A stretch of 64,000 nt of DNA from JAJEFO01 sp965221845 (GTDB lineage: Bacteria > Pseudomonadota > Alphaproteobacteria > Rhodobacterales > Rhodobacteraceae): the NCBI GenBank assembly GCA_965221845.1, contig OZ244919.1, positions 2,418,001-2,482,000 of the forward strand. The letters are read 5' to 3'. Shown here one piece after another: positions 35,759 through 44,619 of the stretch. Each line of letters opens with the position of its first letter. Position 1 is the stretch's first letter. Below the pieces are notes generated by a model. It was not told where the DNA came from and did not search any database. It saw nothing but the letters and a program-made list of their open reading frames with translations. The translations under genes and the position numbers were made by a program.

Positions 35759-36634
35759 CTATCGCGTGGGTGACGGAGGGTCTTCCCTGTAGTCGTAGAA
35801 TCCGCGTGCGGTCTTTCTGCCGAGCCAGCCCGCCTCGACGTATCTCGTCAGGAGCGGGCAGGGCCTGTACTTGGTGTCCGCCAGCCCTTCATGGAGCACG
35901 TTCATGATCGCAAGGCAGGTGTCCAGGCCGATGAAGTCGGCAAGCTGCAGCGGCCCCATGGGGTGGTTGGTTCCCAGCTTCATCGCGGAATCGATCGAGG
36001 AGACCGAGCCCACGCCTTCGTAGAGCGTGTAGACCGCCTCGTTGATCATCGGCATCAGGATCCGGTTCACGATGAAGGCCGGAAAGTCCTCGGCGGTCGC
36101 GGAGGTCTTGCCCAGCCTGCCGACCACGCCCTTCAGCGTCTCATACGTGCGGTCGTCCGTGGCGATGCCGCGGATGAGCTCCACGAGCTGCATGACCGGC
36201 ACGGGGTTCATGAAGTGGAATCCCATGAACCTCTCGGGACGGTCGGTGCGGCTGGCCAGCCGCGTGATCGAGATCGAGGACGTGTTCGACGTGAGAATCG
36301 TGTCGGGCCCGAGATGCGGGACGAGATCCTCGAAGATCGCGACCTTCACCGCCTCGCGTTCCGTGGCGGCCTCGATGATCAGGTCGGTCGCGCCAAGGTC
36401 CGAAAGCGTCATGGTCGTCGAGATCCGCTTCAGCGCGGCCTTGGCGTCCTTCTCCGCGATCCGGCCGCCGTTGACCTGCCGCGCAAGGTTGGCCTCGACG
36501 AGCCTGAGCGCGCTTTCGATCGCGCCGCGGTCGATGTCGTTCAGGATGACATCGAACCCGGCAAGCGCGAAGACATGGGCAATTCCGTTGCCCATCTGTC
36601 CTGCGCCGACCACGCCTACGCTGCTGATGCCCAT
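35759..36634 (-). CDS. hbd: 3-hydroxybutyryl-CoA dehydrogenase
   Basis: A 291-residue NAD(P)-dependent enzyme that interconverts acetoacetyl-CoA and 3-hydroxybutyryl-CoA. The Rossmann motif is VGVVGAGQMGNGIAHVFALAG, shown here in part as GAGQMGNGIAH, and the catalytic His is in FMGFHFMNPVPVMQLVELI. The ATG at 36634 puts the glycine-rich loop at residue 10, as usual; the longer frame from 36835 is not supported. The gene runs in the same direction as etfB and etfA, with a 144-bp inserted element between it and etfA. Confidence 0.93.
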   Translation of the reverse strand: MGISSVGVVGAGQMGNGIAHVFALAGFDVILNDIDRGAIESALRLVEANLARQVNGGRIAEKDAKAALKRISTTMTLSDLGATDLIIEAATEREAVKVAIFEDLVPHLGPDTILTSNTSSISITRLASRTDRPERFMGFHFMNPVPVMQLVELIRGIATDDRTYETLKGVVGRLGKTSATAEDFPAFIVNRILMPMINEAVYTLYEGVGSVSSIDSAMKLGTNHPMGPLQLADFIGLDTCLAIMNVLHEGLADTKYRPCPLLTRYVEAGWLGRKTARGFYDYREDPPSPTR

Positions 36635-36705
36635 GTGAACCCCGCATGCCTGTCGGCGGGAACATAGGCGCACGAACGAACCGTGCGCAAGCCCGAGACG
36701 GGCAT

Positions 36706-36849
36706 GGGTGCATCCCAAATTTGTTGACCGCCATGATTCGCTGGCGCTGCTGCACCATCGTTCCATCAAGAAAACAAGGCTGTCAGACATTCTCGAACAG
36801 CGGGCAGGCTGGACCGTTGGGGCTCGATCAACCAATCTGGGCTACACCC
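36706..36849. mobile_element. 144-bp ISKra4-type MITE with 9-bp target duplication
   Basis: The left end reads GGGTGCATCCCAAATTTGTT and the right end, read inward, GGGTGTAGCCCAGATTGGTT. GACGGGCAT is directly repeated at 36697-36705 and 36850-36858. The ends resemble those of the ISKra4-type element at 50888-51477, which also has a 9-bp duplication. It sits between etfA and hbd and may separate their transcripts. No coding potential is seen. Confidence 0.75.
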
Positions 36850-36973
36850 GACGGGCATGAAGCCTGCGCCCCGCGGGAGATCCGCCGGCGCGGGGACCGG
36901 TGCCACAGGCCGAGGCCGGGCGTCCGCACGCCCCAAGTGGGCGCCCGCTTCCGGCTGCCGGACGCGTGCCTTC

Positions 36974-37900
36974 TCAGAGCCTTTCGACGAGTTCGGGCAC
37001 CGCGGCGAACAGGTCCGCGACCAGGCCGTAGTCCGCAACCTGGAAGATGGGGGCCTCCTCGTCCTTGTTGATGGCGACGATGACCTTCGAGTCCTTCATG
37101 CCAGCCAGATGCTGGATCGCGCCGGAGATCCCGACGGCGACATAGAGGTCGGGAGCGACCACCTTGCCGGTCTGCCCGACCTGCCAGTCATTCGGGGCGT
37201 ACCCTGAATCGACGGCCGCCCGCGACGCGCCGACGGCCGCGCCGAGCTTGTCGGCCAGGCGCTCGATCAGCGCGAAGTCCTCTTCCGAGCCAACGCCCCG
37301 GCCGCCCGCGACGACAATGCCTGCGCTTGTCAGCTCGGGCCGGTCGCTGGGCGCGCCCCTGTCCTCGACCCATTCCGATATGCCGGGGTTTCCCGCCGCG
37401 CCGACGGACTCGACCGGGGCGGGCCCGCCTTCCCCGGCCGCGTCGAAGGCGGAAGTCCGTATCGAGACGACCTTGGTCGCGTCGGACGACCGGACCGTCT
37501 GGATCGCGTTGCCCGCGTAGATCGGTCGCTCGAACGTGTCGGCATCGACGACCCCGGAGATGTCCGGGATCACCATGACGTCAAGGAGCGCCGCCACGCG
37601 CGGAAGGACGTTCTTCGCGTCGGTCGTGGCCGGAGCCGCGATGTGGCTGTAGTCGCCCGCCAGGGAGGCGATCAGCGCGGCGGTCGGCTCTGCCAGCCTG
37701 TGCCCGAGGGCCGGATCCTCTGCGACCAGCACCCTGGAGACGCCGTCAACCCGCGCGGCCGCATCGCCGGCGGGCGAAGCGGCCGCGCCGGCACAGAGGG
37801 CGGTGACCTCGCCCATGGCGCGCGCAGCGGTGACGGCCTTGGCAGTCGCGTCCAGGTTGAGTTCGCCGTCGGTGACTTCCGCCAGGAGAAGGACTGCCAT
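36974..37900 (-). CDS. etfA: Electron transfer flavoprotein, alpha subunit
   Basis: A 308-residue FAD-binding subunit that carries electrons from acyl-CoA and other dehydrogenases to ETF-ubiquinone oxidoreductase. The C-terminal FAD domain has VVAGGRGVGSEEDFALIERL and the signature YVAVGISGAIQHLAGMKDSK. Its ATG overlaps the etfB stop by one base. Confidence 0.96.
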   Translation of the reverse strand: MAVLLLAEVTDGELNLDATAKAVTAARAMGEVTALCAGAAASPAGDAAARVDGVSRVLVAEDPALGHRLAEPTAALIASLAGDYSHIAAPATTDAKNVLPRVAALLDVMVIPDISGVVDADTFERPIYAGNAIQTVRSSDATKVVSIRTSAFDAAGEGGPAPVESVGAAGNPGISEWVEDRGAPSDRPELTSAGIVVAGGRGVGSEEDFALIERLADKLGAAVGASRAAVDSGYAPNDWQVGQTGKVVAPDLYVAVGISGAIQHLAGMKDSKVIVAINKDEEAPIFQVADYGLVADLFAAVPELVERL

Positions 37901-38658
37901 CAGATCGCTCCCGCTTCCTTGAGTTTCGTGACAAGTTCGTCGACCGAGCCGACGATCTCGCCGGCCTTCCGCTCCTTGGGCTCCGTGGTCGCGACGACAG
38001 AGAGCCTCGGGCCTACATCGACTCCGAAGTCTTCAGGCGTCCGTTCGTCAATGGGCTTCTTCCTTGCCCTCATGATGTTCGGCAGCGAGGCGTAGCGCGG
38101 CTCGTTCATGCGCAGGTCAACCGTCACGACGGCTGGAAGGCGGACCTTTATGACCTGCAGGCCGCCGTCCACCTCGCGCGTGACCGTCACGCTGCCGCCG
38201 TCGATCTTCAGTTCGGACCCGAAAGTGGCCTGGGGCCACCCGGCCAGTGCGGCCAGCATCTGCCCGGTCGCGTTCATGTCGTTGTCGATGGCCTGCTTGC
38301 CGCAGAGGACAAGGCCCGGCTTCTCCTCCTCGATCACGCCGCAAAGGAGCTTCGCGACCGCAAGCGGCTCGATGTCCGTGTGCACGTCCTCGGCCGCGAC
38401 GACCAGGATCGCCCTGTCCATTCCCATGGCGAGCGCGGTCCGGAGCGTTTCCTGTGCCTGCCGCACGCCGATGGAAACCGCGACGGCTTCTTCAGCCTCG
38501 CCCGCCTCCTTGAGCCGGATCGCCTCCTCGACGGCAATCTCGTCGAACGGGTTCATCGACATCTTGACGTTTGCAAGATCGACCCCGCTGCCGTCCGCCT
38601 TCACCCGGACCTTCACGTTGTAGTCGATCACGCGCTTGACCGGCACCAGCACCTTCAT
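37900..38658 (-). CDS. etfB: Electron transfer flavoprotein, beta subunit
   Basis: A 252-residue AMP-binding subunit of ETF, starting MKVLVPVKRVIDYNVKVRVK. The beta-subunit signature region (DLRMNEPRYASLPNIMRARK) is intact. It is the first gene of the leftward etfBA unit. Confidence 0.96.
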   Translation of the reverse strand: MKVLVPVKRVIDYNVKVRVKADGSGVDLANVKMSMNPFDEIAVEEAIRLKEAGEAEEAVAVSIGVRQAQETLRTALAMGMDRAILVVAAEDVHTDIEPLAVAKLLCGVIEEEKPGLVLCGKQAIDNDMNATGQMLAALAGWPQATFGSELKIDGGSVTVTREVDGGLQVIKVRLPAVVTVDLRMNEPRYASLPNIMRARKKPIDERTPEDFGVDVGPRLSVVATTEPKERKAGEIVGSVDELVTKLKEAGAI

Positions 38659-39008
38659 CTGCGGGGATCCTCCCTGGACTGCTCAGCGGATCCTACCGGA
38701 GCGGTCACGCCTTGCACAGCGCAAAAATCGACGTGCCGCGCGGGGAGACGCGTCGCATTCTGCAGGCGCGAACCGGACGGGGCCCGGGCGGCGCGCGGGG
38801 CCTGGCCGAGAGGCGGCTGGCGGCGCGCAGGGAATCAGCAGGGCGGGAATCCCGGCGACCGCCGCCGCAGCCGCCGTTCCCGGGGCGGGAGAATCGGGAA
38901 TTGTCTTCGGTTTTGCCGGAGTCAAGGGCAAAGGACGGTTGAATGCCGCCCGCTCCACCGTCTAACCTGCGGAAAGCGATTCACTTCGTCCTTGGGGGGA
39001 CAGGTTTG
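38659..39008. other. Non-coding gap between etfB and rhodanese genes
   Basis: About 350 bp separates divergent genes. No third gene, DnaA-box cluster (TTATCCACA-like) or clear promoter was recognised, although promoters for both directions must lie here. A few purine-rich runs and GC-rich short inverted repeats are present. Confidence 0.5.
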
Positions 39009-39452
39009 ATGGCAGGGGGCAGCTGCGTCGGGGAAGTCGGTCCTGGCGAAGCCTGGCAAATCCTGGAGAGGGAGGGGTCGGCCCGTCTTGTCGATGTCAG
39101 GACCCGTGCCGAATGGCATTTCGTCGGCCTGCCTGACACGGGAGAACTGGGAAAGGCGCCGATCCTGGTCGAGTGGTCATCCTATCCCGACATGTCCGTG
39201 AACCGGGCATTTGCCGACGAGATCGAGAAAGCTGTCGGATCCGATGCGGTCGGGCCTCTCCTGTTCCTCTGCCGTTCAGGGGCGCGGTCGCTGCAGGCCG
39301 CCGCCATGGTCGCCGATCATTATTCCCGGCAAGGCCGGCCGGTCACCTGCCTGAACGTCGCCGAGGGGTTTGAGGGCGACATGGACGCGTCTGGACGCCG
39401 GGGGCGCCGGAACGGCTGGAAGGCCCGTGGACTGGCATGGCGACAGTCGTGA
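39009..39452 (+). CDS. Rhodanese-domain protein
   Basis: A 147-residue single-domain rhodanese-like sulfurtransferase. LVDVRTRAEWHFVG near residue 25 and the active-site loop LLFLCRSGARSLQAAAMVA, with its Cys, are typical; it ends GWKARGLAWRQS, a tail I associate with this alphaproteobacterial subgroup. An earlier ATG at 38943 is possible, but 39009 has a GGGGGGACAGG ribosome site. It lies 25 bp before dnaA in the same direction. Confidence 0.85.
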   Translation: MAGGSCVGEVGPGEAWQILEREGSARLVDVRTRAEWHFVGLPDTGELGKAPILVEWSSYPDMSVNRAFADEIEKAVGSDAVGPLLFLCRSGARSLQAAAMVADHYSRQGRPVTCLNVAEGFEGDMDASGRRGRRNGWKARGLAWRQS

Positions 39453-39477
39453 GGCCAAGGAAAGCTGCAGGCATGTC

Positions 39478-40827
39478 ATGACCGAGGAATCCTGGGAAAA
39501 GACGCGGCAGAAGCTGATGTCGGCCGTCGGCAAGAGCAACTACGCGAACTGGATCGAGCCGCTTGAATTCGTGCGGATCGAAGGCGGCGTCGCCACGTTC
39601 CATGTCCCGACCACGTTCATGGGCAACTGGGTGCTCCGGAATTTCGGGGACCGCATCCTGCAGGAGCTGGCCAGGTCCGGGAGCAAGGTGTCGCGGGTCG
39701 AGTTCGCGGTCCCGGAGACCCCGCGGCCGGCCCGGAAGCGTCCGGCCGGCCCGGCAGGCGACATGGCCGGCCATGTCGGCGGCGAGGTGCCCGGCGCGCC
39801 GCTCGACGCGAGGTTCACGTTCGAGAGCTTCGTCGTCGGCAAGCCGAACGAGCTTGCGCATGCGGCGGCGCAGAGGGTCGCCAAGGGCGGCGGCGTGACG
39901 TTCAACCCGCTCTTTCTCTACGGCGGCGTCGGGCTGGGCAAGACGCACCTGATGCACGCGATCGCGTGGGAGCTGCGCAAGCGCCCTTCCGGGATCAGCG
40001 TCGTCTACCTGTCGGCCGAGCAGTTCATGTACAGGTTCGTCCAGGCGCTTCGCGACAAGGACATGATCGCCTTCAAGCAGCTCTTCCGTTCGGTCGACGT
40101 CCTGATGATCGACGACGTCCAGTTCATCGCGGGAAAGGACGCGACGCAGGAGGAGTTCTTTCACACGTTCAACGCCCTGGTCGACCAGAAGCGGCAGATC
40201 ATCGTGAGTTCGGACAGCGCGCCGACGGACATTGACGGGATTGACGGCCGGATCGTGAGCCGCCTGCAGTCGGGGCTCGTCGTGGACGTGCATCCGACGA
40301 ACTACGAGCTCCGGCTCGGCATTCTCCAGCAAAAGGTCGAGCAGTTCTCGGAGCAGTTTCCGAACCTCGGGATCCAGGACGGCATCCTCGAGTTCCTCGC
40401 CCATCGAATCTCCAGCAACGTCCGCGTGCTCGAGGGCGCCCTGATGCGCCTCTTCGCGTTCGCGAACCTGGTCGGCCGCGAGATCACGATGGAACTGACG
40501 CAGGACTGCCTGTCGGACGTGCTGCGGGCGTCGGACCGCAAGACCACGGTCGAGCAGATCCAGCGCAAGGTCAGCGAGCACTTCAACATCCGCCTCTCGG
40601 ACCTCATCGGCCCGAAGCGTGTCCGCACCTTCGCCCGGCCGCGCCAGATCGCGATGTATCTCTCGAAGCAGCTCACGTCCCGCTCGCTTCCCGAGATCGG
40701 CCGTCAGTTCGGAGGCCGCGACCACACGACGATCATGCACGGGGTCCGGAAGATCGAGGAGCTGGTGCAGAAGGACAGCCAGATCGCCGACCACGTGGAG
40801 CTCCTGCGCCGAGCGCTGGAGGCCTGA
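39478..40827 (+). CDS. dnaA: Chromosomal replication initiator DnaA
   Basis: A 449-residue DnaA. Domain I begins MTEESWEKTRQKLMSAVGKS. The AAA+ domain has FLYGGVGLGKTHLMHAIAWE (Walker A) and VDVLMIDDVQFIAGKDATQE (Walker B). Domain IV carries the DNA-binding GRDHTTIMHGVRKIEEL. Length and motifs are complete. No cluster of DnaA boxes lies beside the gene, so the origin is probably elsewhere, as is common in alphaproteobacteria. Confidence 0.97.
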   Translation: MTEESWEKTRQKLMSAVGKSNYANWIEPLEFVRIEGGVATFHVPTTFMGNWVLRNFGDRILQELARSGSKVSRVEFAVPETPRPARKRPAGPAGDMAGHVGGEVPGAPLDARFTFESFVVGKPNELAHAAAQRVAKGGGVTFNPLFLYGGVGLGKTHLMHAIAWELRKRPSGISVVYLSAEQFMYRFVQALRDKDMIAFKQLFRSVDVLMIDDVQFIAGKDATQEEFFHTFNALVDQKRQIIVSSDSAPTDIDGIDGRIVSRLQSGLVVDVHPTNYELRLGILQQKVEQFSEQFPNLGIQDGILEFLAHRISSNVRVLEGALMRLFAFANLVGREITMELTQDCLSDVLRASDRKTTVEQIQRKVSEHFNIRLSDLIGPKRVRTFARPRQIAMYLSKQLTSRSLPEIGRQFGGRDHTTIMHGVRKIEELVQKDSQIADHVELLRRALEA

Positions 40828-40839
40828 CGGGCGCACGAG

Positions 40840-41586
40840 ATGGCGGAACTCCTGCCGTGGCTCGTCGTCGCGGCGCTGATCATCGGAATCGGCAAGGGCG
40901 GCTTTCCCGCCGCCTCCTCGCTCGCGGTCCCGTTCCTGGCGCTCGTCATGAACCCGGTGCAGGCGGCGGCGCTTGTCCTCCCGGCCCTGATCGTGGCGGA
41001 CTGCGCCGCCTTGTGGCTCTATCGCCGGCACCATTGCCGCCGGAACCTCGCGATACTCCTGCCGACGATGCTCGCCGGCCTCCTGCTCGCCGCCCTGCTC
41101 GTGCCGCATGCGTCCGAACCCGCGCTGCTGGCATTCACCGGATGCGCGGGGATCTGGACCGTATGGCGACGGTGGTTCGTCCCTCGCGCTGCCGCGATGC
41201 GGGACGCAAGCGTCCCCTCCGGCGCCTTCTGGGGCGTCGTCGCAGGGATCACGTCCTTCCTGACGCATTCAGGCGCGCCGGCAGCCCACGTCTTCCTGCT
41301 GCCGCAACGCCTGCCCAAGCTGCGTCTCGCCGGCACGATGGCAGTCGCCTTCGCGGTCGTCAATTTCGCCAAGATCCCGAGCTACGACGCGCTCGGGTTC
41401 TTCGACGGGCTCGACTGGCCGCTCGCGGCGGGGCTTGCGGCGGTCGGCGTCATTGGCGCGTTGCTCGGCAGGCTCTTGCTGGCGCGGACGCCTGAGCCGC
41501 TCTACATGCGCATTGTCGAAGTGCTGCTGCTCGCTCTCTCGCTGATCCTGATTTTCAAGGCCGCGACGGGCTTCGCGGCCGCCTGA
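40840..41586 (+). CDS. TSUP (TauE/SafE) family permease
   Basis: A 248-residue inner-membrane protein with about eight hydrophobic segments (LVVAALIIGIGKGGFPAASS, AALVLPALIVADCAALWLY, GVVAGITSFLTHSGAPAAHV). The GIGKGGFP and HSGAP motifs are typical of TSUP proteins, which export or import sulfite, sulfonates or other sulfur anions. It starts 13 bp after dnaA, in the usual place of dnaN. A sulfur-anion role would fit the sulfatase genes elsewhere in the window, but the family is functionally broad. Confidence 0.85.
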   Translation: MAELLPWLVVAALIIGIGKGGFPAASSLAVPFLALVMNPVQAAALVLPALIVADCAALWLYRRHHCRRNLAILLPTMLAGLLLAALLVPHASEPALLAFTGCAGIWTVWRRWFVPRAAAMRDASVPSGAFWGVVAGITSFLTHSGAPAAHVFLLPQRLPKLRLAGTMAVAFAVVNFAKIPSYDALGFFDGLDWPLAAGLAAVGVIGALLGRLLLARTPEPLYMRIVEVLLLALSLILIFKAATGFAAA

Positions 41587-41696
41587 CCCGGGGTCCGGGC
41601 GCCCGGGCGCCGACGGCACAAATTTTGCCGCGGCCGTTGCGTCCCGCGGGGAAAGCGATAGGCTTGTCGTCCCCGTACCGGATGGAGCGACGGACA

Positions 41697-42827
41697 ATGG
41701 ACTTCTCGATCGAGCGCAATTCACTTCTCAAGGCCATTGCCCAGGCACAGTCGGTCGTCGAGCGTCGGAACACGATCCCGATCCTGGCCAACGTCCTGGT
41801 CGAGGCCGAGGAAAAGCAGGTCAGGTTCCGCGCAACCGACCTCGACATCGAGATCGTGAACGAGGCGAACGCCACGGTCAGGCGGGCCGGGGCGACCACG
41901 GTCATCGCGACGACGTTCCACGAGATTGTCCGCAAGCTGCCCGAGGGCGCGCTGGTCACGATCGCCGACGACGGGTCCTCCGGCCGCGTGTCCGTCAATG
42001 CCGGGCGCTCGAACTTCTCGCTCGCGACGCTGCCCCGCGAGGACTTCCCGGCCATCGCCTCCTCGGACTACGGCACGAACTTCTCGGCTCCGTCTTCGGT
42101 GATCCGCCGCCTCTTCGACAAGTCCAGGTTCGCAATGTCCACCGAGGAGGCCCGGTACTACCTGAACGGCGTCTACATGCATGTCGCGGATTCCGGCGGG
42201 ACCCGGGTGTTGCGCTGCGTGGCCACGGACGGACACCAGCTGGCCCGGATCGATGCCGCGCTGCCCGAGGGCGCCGACGCCATGCCCGGCGTCATCCTGC
42301 CGCGAAAGGCGGTGAACGAGCTGAGGACGGTGCTCGAGGCGGACGACCAGGAAATCGCCGTCAGCGTCGGCGAATCCAAGGTCCGGTTCGCGGCGCCCGG
42401 AATCATGCTCACGTCCAAGGTCGTGGAGGGAACCTTCCCGGACTACACGCGGGTCATTCCCGCAGAAAACGACAAGCGGCTGGAGGTCGACGCCAAGGAG
42501 TTCGCGAAGGCGGTGGACCGGGTCGCGACCGTCAGTTCGGAGACGTCGAGGGTCGTCAAGCTGTCGTTGCACGAGGACCGGCTGCAGCTGTCGGTCAATG
42601 CGCCGGACACCGGGACGGCGGACGAGGATCTCGAGGTCGCCTACCAGCCCGAAAAGGACGCCGAAAAGCTGGTTCTCGGCTTCAACGCGAGGTACCTGCA
42701 GGAAATCGCCGGCCAGATGGACCGGGGAAACGCCGTGTTCCTCTTCAACACCAGCAGCGAGCCGGCGCTGATGCGCGAAGGTGACGACGAAACGGCGATC
42801 TACGTCGTGATGCCGATGCGTGTGTGA
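41697..42827 (+). CDS. dnaN: DNA polymerase III beta sliding clamp
   Basis: A 376-residue beta clamp of normal length. It starts MDFSIERNSLLKAIAQAQSV and contains NTIPILANVLVEAEEKQV and the C-terminal AIYVVMPMRV, the conserved end that closes the protein-binding pocket. The ATG at 41697 matches the family N-terminus. It precedes recF by 6 bp. Confidence 0.96.
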   Translation: MDFSIERNSLLKAIAQAQSVVERRNTIPILANVLVEAEEKQVRFRATDLDIEIVNEANATVRRAGATTVIATTFHEIVRKLPEGALVTIADDGSSGRVSVNAGRSNFSLATLPREDFPAIASSDYGTNFSAPSSVIRRLFDKSRFAMSTEEARYYLNGVYMHVADSGGTRVLRCVATDGHQLARIDAALPEGADAMPGVILPRKAVNELRTVLEADDQEIAVSVGESKVRFAAPGIMLTSKVVEGTFPDYTRVIPAENDKRLEVDAKEFAKAVDRVATVSSETSRVVKLSLHEDRLQLSVNAPDTGTADEDLEVAYQPEKDAEKLVLGFNARYLQEIAGQMDRGNAVFLFNTSSEPALMREGDDETAIYVVMPMRV

Positions 42828-42833
42828 ACGGGC

Positions 42834-43949
42834 TTGTACGGGCTTGCGGTCACCCGGCTGACGATTTCCCACTTCCGGTCGCATCTGCGCACCGAGCTTT
42901 CCGTTGACGGGCGCCCGCTGGCGTTCTGCGGGCCGAACGGCGCGGGAAAGACGAACATCCTTGAAGCGGTCTCCCTCCTGTCCCCGGGCCGGGGGCTTCG
43001 CGGCGCGGGCACGGAGGAGATGATCCGGCGGCCCGAATCCATCGGCTGGAAGGTCGCGTCGCGGATCACGACGCCGGCGCAGGTCCGCGAGATCGAAACG
43101 GCCGCCGAACCGGGCAGGTCCCGCCAGGTGCGGATAGACGGAAAGGCGGCCGCCAAGGCCGCTCTCGGCCGCATTGCCCGGATCATATGGCTGACGCCGC
43201 CGATGGATCGCCTCTGGACCGAGGGCGCGGGCGGACGGCGGCGGTTCCTCGACCGGATGACGATGAGCCTCGAGCCCGGGCATGGCGAGGCGGTCCTGGG
43301 CTACGAGAAGGCGATGCGGGAGCGGAACCGACTCCTCAAGGACAAGGTGCGGGATTCCCGCTGGTATGACGCCCTGGAGAGGCAGATGGCAGAGACCGGC
43401 GCCCGCGTCATCGCAAGCCGCCGTGCGGCCGTGTCCCGGATTTCCGCTGCGCAGGACGGGGCGGAAACGGCCTTTCCCGTCGCCGGCCTTTCGCTCTGCC
43501 ACCCCGGAGGCGAACTGCCGGAAGCGTGCGGCGGCCTTGCGGACGCCCTGGGCCGGGGCCGTCGCGCCGACCTCGCGGCAGGCCGCACGCTGCGCGGCCC
43601 GCACCGGACCGACATGACGGCAAGCTATGCGGAAAGGGGCCTTCCCGCCGCGCAATGCTCGACCGGCGAGCAGAAGGCGCTCCTGATCTCGCTTGTGCTT
43701 GCGAATGCGCGCGCCCTGTCCGAGGACGCGGGCGCGCCGCCCCTGATCCTTCTGGACGAGGTGGCGGCACATCTCGACTCCGGCCGCCGCGCCGCCCTCT
43801 TTGCCGAAATCCTGAAGCTGGGCGCGCAGGCCTGGATGACCGGCACGGGAGACGGGATCTTCGCGGAACTCGGTGACGAAGCGCAGTTCTTCGACGTTTC
43901 CGAGATCGGCGGCGCAAGCGCCGTTGCGTGCGCAAGGCCGGGGCGGTGA
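42834..43949 (+). CDS. recF: DNA replication/repair protein RecF
   Basis: A 371-residue SMC-like ATPase that loads RecA at gaps. Walker A is FCGPNGAGKTNILEAVSLLS, the signature motif region is CSTGEQKALLISLVLANA, and Walker B is PLILLDEVAAHLDSGRR. The best start is the TTG at 42834, 6 bp after dnaN; no strong ribosome site is present. The GTG start of the next gene overlaps its stop codon. Confidence 0.93.
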   Translation: MYGLAVTRLTISHFRSHLRTELSVDGRPLAFCGPNGAGKTNILEAVSLLSPGRGLRGAGTEEMIRRPESIGWKVASRITTPAQVREIETAAEPGRSRQVRIDGKAAAKAALGRIARIIWLTPPMDRLWTEGAGGRRRFLDRMTMSLEPGHGEAVLGYEKAMRERNRLLKDKVRDSRWYDALERQMAETGARVIASRRAAVSRISAAQDGAETAFPVAGLSLCHPGGELPEACGGLADALGRGRRADLAAGRTLRGPHRTDMTASYAERGLPAAQCSTGEQKALLISLVLANARALSEDAGAPPLILLDEVAAHLDSGRRAALFAEILKLGAQAWMTGTGDGIFAELGDEAQFFDVSEIGGASAVACARPGR

Positions 43950-44575
43950 CCGTCTCGCTGGCGGACGCCGCCCTCTATGCCGGAGCGCTTCTCCTCCTCT
44001 TCCTGACGCCGGGCCCGGCCTGGGTGGCCCTTGTCGCGCGCGCGATGTCCGGTGGATTCCGTTCCGCATGGCCGCTGGCGCTCGGCGTTTCCGTGGGCGA
44101 TGCCGTCTGGCCGCTTGTCGCCATTCTCGGAGTTTCGTGGCTCGTCTCCGCCTTCGCCGATCTCGTCCTGGCGCTGCGCTGGACGGCCTGCCTGGCCTTC
44201 CTGGCGATGGGCGGGCTGATCATCTGGAACCGGGAGCGCGCGATCTCCGCCGACGGCAGGCTGACAAGGCCGGGCATGCGGGCCGGGTTCGTCGCCGGGA
44301 TCGCGGTCATTCTCGGCAATCCGAAGGCCGCCCTGTTCTACATGGGCGTGCTGCCGGGCTTCTTTGGCGTCGACGGCCTCGCCTGGCAGGACATCGCCCT
44401 GATCTGCCTTCTCTCCGCGCTCGTGCCGCTGGCAGGCAACGTCGCCGTCGCCTGATCCATGGGGCAGGCCCGGCGTCTTCTCGCCTCGCCCCGGGCGGTC
44501 GCGCGCGCGAACCTGGCGGCGGGCGTCCTGCTGGTCGCCGTCGGCCTGGCGATTCTGTTCACGCACGTTGCGTGA
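43946..44575 (+). pseudogene. LysE-family exporter with in-frame TGA
   Basis: A LysE/RhtB-type exporter, starting GTG at 43946 and overlapping recF by 4 bp. It has hydrophobic segments such as LLLLFLTPGPAWVALVARAM, which holds the family's TPGP motif. At codon 170 an in-frame TGA (44453-44455) interrupts the protein. The same frame then continues SMGQARRLLASPRAVARANL and a last membrane helix to a stop at 44573-44575. The read-through length of about 209 residues is normal for the family, so the TGA looks like a recent nonsense mutation or a sequencing error. Confidence 0.8.
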
Positions 44576-44619
44576 GGCCGGGATCGGGCGTAAAGGGAGA
44601 AGCATCCGGAGGACATACG

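Noticed and set aside
38659..39477. Replication origin beside dnaA
   Set aside because: No cluster of DnaA boxes or AT-rich unwinding region is visible around the gene; origins in this class are often located away from dnaA.
41721..44069. A 782-codon minus-strand frame opposite dnaN and recF
   Set aside because: It mirrors two well-supported core genes and shows no protein motif.
44453..44455. TGA read as tryptophan (altered genetic code)
   Set aside because: Many intact genes here, including clpB, pckA and dnaA, end in TGA and use TGG for Trp, so the code is standard and the single TGA is better explained as a mutation or error.
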